Assembly: GCA_937877595.1 (NCBI GenBank)
Contig: CALFIY010000003.1
Coordinates: 1-28,981, forward strand
Reading direction: 5' to 3'
DNA from: an uncultured Prevotella sp.
GTDB lineage: Bacteria > Bacteroidota > Bacteroidia > Bacteroidales > Bacteroidaceae
DNA length: 28,981 nt
Made by a program: the position numbers and the translations under genes. The notes beneath the pieces were generated by a model. It was not told where the DNA came from. It saw nothing but the letters and a program-made list of their open reading frames with translations, and did not search any database. Numbering within the stretch: position 1 is the first letter of the stretch; each line of letters opens with the position of its first letter. Shown here piece by piece: positions 25,568 through 28,981 of this stretch.

Positions 25568-26893
25568 ATGACAGACAATACATTTGGCAACACACTGCTC
25601 AATTTCGGCGAACCCGAGCGTGAGAACAGCATAATAAAAGTGATCGGTGTCGGTGGCGGCGGCGGCAATGCCGTCAACCACATGTACCGTGAGGGCATAC
25701 ACGACGTTACTTTCGTGCTCTGCAACACCGACAATCAGGCGCTAAACGACTCTCCTGTGCCGGTACACCTGCAGTTAGGCCGTGAAGGACTCGGCGCAGG
25801 CAACAAACCAGAGAAGGCGCGTGCCGCAGCCGAAGAGAGCATCGAGGACATCAAGCAGATGCTCAGCGACGGCACTCGCATGGCATTCATCACAGCCGGC
25901 ATGGGTGGCGGTACGGGTACCGGCGCTGCTCCGGTCATTGCCCGCGTTTCCAAGGAGTTGGGCATCCTCACCGTGGGCATCGTTACCATTCCCTTCCGCT
26001 TTGAGGGCGACCGAAAGATAGACCAGGCGCTCGACGGCGTTGAGGAGATGGCAAAGCATGTCGACGCCCTGCTGGTCATCAACAATGAGCGCCTGCGCGA
26101 GATATATCCCGAACTCTCCGTGCTCGATGCTTTCGGCAAGGCCGACGACACTCTCAGCATTGCCGCCAAGTCGATAGCCGAGATTATCACGGTTCACGGA
26201 CTTATCAACCTCGACTTCAACGATGTCAAGACAGTGCTGAAGGACGGTGGCGTAGCCATCATGTCCACAGGATATGGCGAGGGCGAGGGCCGCGTGCGCA
26301 AGGCCATCGACGACGCGCTCAACTCTCCTCTGCTCAACGACAACGATGTGTTCAACTCGAAGAAGATACTCCTCAGCATATCGTTTGCCGGAAGCAAGGA
26401 CGGCCACGATTCGCTTATGATGGAGGAGATGAACGATGTCAATGAGTTTATGGCCAAGTTTGGCGACTTTGAGATAAAATGGGGACTTGCCGTCGATCCC
26501 GAACTTGGCAAGAAGGTAAAGGTTACCATTCTCGCCACAGGCTTCGGCATTGAGAATGTCGACGGTATGGGCACCCATCTGAAGCGCCACACCCAGGAGG
26601 AGGCCACTCGCATTGCTGCCCAGCAGGAACTGGCTGCCCAGAAGCAGGACCGCCGCAATCGCTATTATGGCAAGGACGATGCCGTGAAGCGCTATAAGCG
26701 CCGCCCCAACATCTACCTTTTCCGTGCCGAGGATCTCGACAACGATGATGTCATTTCGGCCGTTGAGCAGACTCCGACGTACAAGCGCACTCGTGATATA
26801 CTTGACAGCATCTACAGTCAGGCCAGTAGCGAAGAGCCGCAGAAGGCTGAGGCTCCTCAGGAACCCATTCAGGGCACTATCGTATTCTCTTAG
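25568..26893 (+). CDS. ftsZ: Cell division GTPase FtsZ
   Basis: Tubulin-like GTPase forming the division ring. The ATG at 25568 is chosen because the open frame upstream overlaps the end of ftsA and has no conserved sequence; the product then has 441 residues. GTP-binding features are GVGGGGGNAVNHM (27-39), the tubulin signature GGGTGTGAAP (113-122), and the catalytic T7 loop NLDFND (215-220). Residues beyond about 330 form a basic linker (QKQDRRNRYYGKDD). Near the end, NDDVISAVEQTPTYKRT may be the FtsA-contacting tail, followed by about 34 more residues, unlike E. coli where the tail is at the very end. It lies 67 bases after ftsA. Confidence 0.96.
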   Translation: MTDNTFGNTLLNFGEPERENSIIKVIGVGGGGGNAVNHMYREGIHDVTFVLCNTDNQALNDSPVPVHLQLGREGLGAGNKPEKARAAAEESIEDIKQMLSDGTRMAFITAGMGGGTGTGAAPVIARVSKELGILTVGIVTIPFRFEGDRKIDQALDGVEEMAKHVDALLVINNERLREIYPELSVLDAFGKADDTLSIAAKSIAEIITVHGLINLDFNDVKTVLKDGGVAIMSTGYGEGEGRVRKAIDDALNSPLLNDNDVFNSKKILLSISFAGSKDGHDSLMMEEMNDVNEFMAKFGDFEIKWGLAVDPELGKKVKVTILATGFGIENVDGMGTHLKRHTQEEATRIAAQQELAAQKQDRRNRYYGKDDAVKRYKRRPNIYLFRAEDLDNDDVISAVEQTPTYKRTRDILDSIYSQASSEEPQKAEAPQEPIQGTIVFS

Positions 26894-26901
26894 TATTCCT
26901 T

Positions 26902-28899
26902 ATGAAGCAACAGGGCCTGCTATTGACGTTGCTCGTCGCTGTGCTGCTTCTGCCGCTGACAGTCATGGCACACGACAGCATGTACGAGTGTAGATATTCT
27001 CCCCAGGAAACGGCGTTCCAACTCTATGCCGCGCCTGAGGCCGCTCAGGTTACGCTACGCCTCTATCGCGACGGCGTTGGTGGGCGTGCCTGCCGAACTG
27101 TTGCCATGACGCGCCAGCAGAGCGACGTTGCCGAAGTGTCGCTTTGGCGAACTGTAGTGAAAGGCGACTGGAAAGGCTACTTCTATACGTTTTCCACGTC
27201 GACGGGCCGCCGTCATCTTGAGACTCCCGGCATCTTTGCCACCGCTGTTGGCGTCAACGGAAAGCGCGCTGCCATCGTCGATATAGCAAGTCAGATGCCG
27301 CAGGGGTGGGACGACGAGCGTCCGCTTACACTCGTCTCGCCTGCCGACCTCGTTGTCTACGAACTCCACTTCCGCGATTTCAGCATTGCGCGCAGCGATG
27401 CCCGCTACAAAGGCAAGTTTCTTGCCCTGACGGAGCCTTGGGCTATACGCCATCTGCAGTCGCTCGGTGTCAATGCCGTGCACATCCTTCCCTCGTTCGA
27501 TTTTGCCTCTGTCGATGAGTCACGTCCCGACATTCCGCAGTACAACTGGGGATACGATCCGCTCAACTACAATGTTCCCGAAGGCTCCTATTCCACCGAC
27601 CCCGGTGATCCCTGTTGCCGCATCAGCGAGTTTGCGCGTATGGTGGAAGCCCTTCATAAGGCAGGCATCCGTGTCATTCTCGACGTGGTCTACAATCATA
27701 CTTTCGACATTAGCGGCAGTGCCTTCCAGCGTACCATTCCCTATTATTTCTATCGTGGCCAGTGGCAGGACAAGTCTGGCTCGCGCCGCACCTTCAAGCC
27801 TTCCGACGGCTCGGGCTGCGGCAATGAGACGGCCAGCGAGCGCCAGTTGATGCGCCGCTTCATGGTAAGTTCGGTGCTCCATTGGGCACGGACATACCAC
27901 ATCGACGGTTTCCGTTTTGACCTTATGGCAGTCCACGACATCGAGACGATGAACCTCATTCGTAAGGAGTTGCACGCCGTCAATCCCAATATTTTCATCT
28001 ATGGTGAGGGCTGGAGTGCCGGCCAGTGTGCGCTGCCTGCCGAGCGCCTTGCGTCGAAGGCCAACGTGGCGCAGATGCCAGGCATAGCCGCTTTCAGCGA
28101 TGAGTTGCGCGATGCGCTGCGCGGCCCTTTCAGCGACGACAGCAAGGGAGGCTGGCTTGCCGGTGTCGCAGGCCAGGAGGAGAGTCTCAAGTACGGCATT
28201 GTCGGTTGCATCAGCCATCCGCAGGTCGACATGAGCCTTGTCAACTATTCCAAGAGCGCGTGGGCTGCTGAGCCGACGCAGATGATGAGTTATGTTTCCT
28301 GCCATGACGACATGTGTCTTGTCGACCGCCTCAAGGCGTCTGTCACGGGACTTTCGTCAGCACTCGACAGCCCGCAGTCCGCGGCCACACGCCAACTGAT
28401 ACGCCTCGCGCTGCTTGCGCAGACAGCCGTTTTCACTTCCCAGGGTGTGCCTTTCATGCTCAGCGGCGAAGAACTGCTGCGCACCAAGCAGGGCGTGCAC
28501 AATTCCTATAAGTCGCCCGACTCCATCAACCAACTCGACTGGTCTGCCCTTAAGCGCTATCCCGAAGTCTTCCAGTATTACAGGTCGCTTATCGCCTTGC
28601 GCCGCCATCATCCGGCCTTCCGCCTTGGCGATGCCCACCTTGTGCGCAAGCACCTCGAGTTCCTCAGCGCTCCCGACGGCGTTGTCGCCTTCCGTCTGAA
28701 GGGCCATGCCGGTCGCGACGAGTGGCGCGACATCATCGTTGTGCTCAATGCCTCGCGCCGCGAGCAGCAGGTATCTATTCCTCGCGGTCTTTACAGCGTG
28801 GTATGCGCCGACGGCATTATCGACGAGCGCGGCCTGAGTACCATCAACGGCTCTCAGGCAACGGTGTCGCCTCAGTCGGCTCTCATCTTGCACAATTAA
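26902..28899 (+). CDS. Secreted type I pullulanase-like GH13 enzyme
   Basis: The 665-residue product starts with a signal peptide (LLLTLLVAVLLLPLTVMAHDS, cut near residue 23). An N-terminal beta domain (CBM48-like, about 30-125) precedes a GH13 (beta/alpha)8 barrel. YNWGYDP at residues 214-220 is the signature of type I pullulanases. Region I is DVVYNHT (261-267). The catalytic residues are Asp340 (GFRFDLMAVHD), Glu369 (IYGEGW) and Asp469 (SCHDD). It should cleave alpha-1,6 links in pullulan, amylopectin or glycogen-like chains, probably in the periplasm or at the surface. It starts only 8 bases after the ftsZ stop and is followed by a strong terminator, so it probably rides on the dcw transcript. 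Confidence 0.88.
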   Translation: MKQQGLLLTLLVAVLLLPLTVMAHDSMYECRYSPQETAFQLYAAPEAAQVTLRLYRDGVGGRACRTVAMTRQQSDVAEVSLWRTVVKGDWKGYFYTFSTSTGRRHLETPGIFATAVGVNGKRAAIVDIASQMPQGWDDERPLTLVSPADLVVYELHFRDFSIARSDARYKGKFLALTEPWAIRHLQSLGVNAVHILPSFDFASVDESRPDIPQYNWGYDPLNYNVPEGSYSTDPGDPCCRISEFARMVEALHKAGIRVILDVVYNHTFDISGSAFQRTIPYYFYRGQWQDKSGSRRTFKPSDGSGCGNETASERQLMRRFMVSSVLHWARTYHIDGFRFDLMAVHDIETMNLIRKELHAVNPNIFIYGEGWSAGQCALPAERLASKANVAQMPGIAAFSDELRDALRGPFSDDSKGGWLAGVAGQEESLKYGIVGCISHPQVDMSLVNYSKSAWAAEPTQMMSYVSCHDDMCLVDRLKASVTGLSSALDSPQSAATRQLIRLALLAQTAVFTSQGVPFMLSGEELLRTKQGVHNSYKSPDSINQLDWSALKRYPEVFQYYRSLIALRRHHPAFRLGDAHLVRKHLEFLSAPDGVVAFRLKGHAGRDEWRDIIVVLNASRREQQVSIPRGLYSVVCADGIIDERGLSTINGSQATVSPQSALILHN

Positions 28900-28906
28900 A
28901 TCAACG

Positions 28907-28938
28907 AAAACAGCAGTGACGAAAATCACTGCTGTTTT
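28907..28938 (+). terminator. Rho-independent terminator after the pullulanase gene
   Basis: A perfect 13-bp stem (AAAACAGCAGTGA / TCACTGCTGTTTT) with loop CGAAAA lies 7 bases after the stop codon, followed by AATTTTT. It most likely ends the dcw-pullulanase transcript. The 3' arm runs into the first 21-bp repeat unit. Confidence 0.8.
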
Positions 28939-28981
28939 AATTTTTGCCAGCGCTGTTTTAATTTTTGCCAGCGCTGTTTTA
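28931..28981. repeat. 21-bp tandem repeat array, at least 2.4 copies (runs off the window)
   Basis: Two identical 21-bp units (GCTGTTTTAA ... TTTTTGCCAGC) at 28931-28951 and 28952-28972, and the first nine bases of a third at 28973-28981. The same unit is present at 10691-10711. The longer segment 28919-28959 matches 10679-10719 with only two differences over 41 bases, in the same orientation. Confidence 0.9.

Noticed and set aside
24121..25734. Long open frame of 537 codons on the - strand opposite ftsA
   Set aside because: It is antisense to a clear ftsA and has no recognisable domain; the codon bias of the real gene keeps the opposite frame open.

Overview
The window looks like a piece of a Bacteroidota chromosome, most likely Prevotella or a close relative. 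The evidence is promoter boxes of the TAnnTTTG type, starts without Shine-Dalgarno sequences, a LruC-domain lipoprotein, a type IX secretion tail, a DUF5703 protein, a glycine-lipid acyltransferase pair and the Bacteroidota form of the division and cell wall (dcw) cluster. No RNA genes, insertion sequences or CRISPR arrays were seen.

Left part (1-3700, + strand): an accessory, partly decayed stretch. It holds the tail of an unidentified gene, a DUF5703 gene cut short after about 344 residues, a short out-of-frame piece of an AlbA_2 (Schlafen-type) gene fused behind it, and an intact lipoprotein with a predicted beta-helix-like middle and a LruC/DUF4842 C-terminus. Two hairpins and a 43-bp tandem repeat separate it from the next block, which runs the other way.

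Middle part (3887-10501, - strand, read right to left): glsA and glsB homologues (glycine-lipid acyltransferases), gyrB, a small secreted protein with a type IX sorting tail, and a secreted GH43 arabinanase-type enzyme. Gaps are 13-32 bp, so this may be one transcript from the good promoter just upstream of glsA, with carbohydrate-degradation genes behind gyrB.

Right part (11031-28899, + strand): a complete-looking dcw operon in the order mraZ, rsmH, ftsL-like, ftsI, murE, mraY, murD, ftsW, murG, murC, ftsQ, ftsA, ftsZ. Eight bases after ftsZ comes a secreted type I pullulanase-like GH13 enzyme, then a strong terminator. The Mur enzymes, MraY and MurG build lipid II; FtsW and FtsI polymerise and crosslink septal wall; FtsQ and FtsL-like scaffold them; FtsA and FtsZ form the cytoplasmic ring. 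murF and ddl are absent here. The mraZ leader has three TGGGG boxes resembling MraZ operators. A 21-bp tandem repeat occurs in the leader region before mraZ and again after the pullulanase, bracketing the cluster.

Most of the window is conserved core genome. I saw no clearly new multi-gene system. The more unusual points are the repeats that bracket the dcw cluster, the polysaccharide-degrading genes attached to the ends of two essential gene runs, and the broken DUF5703/AlbA_2 junction.
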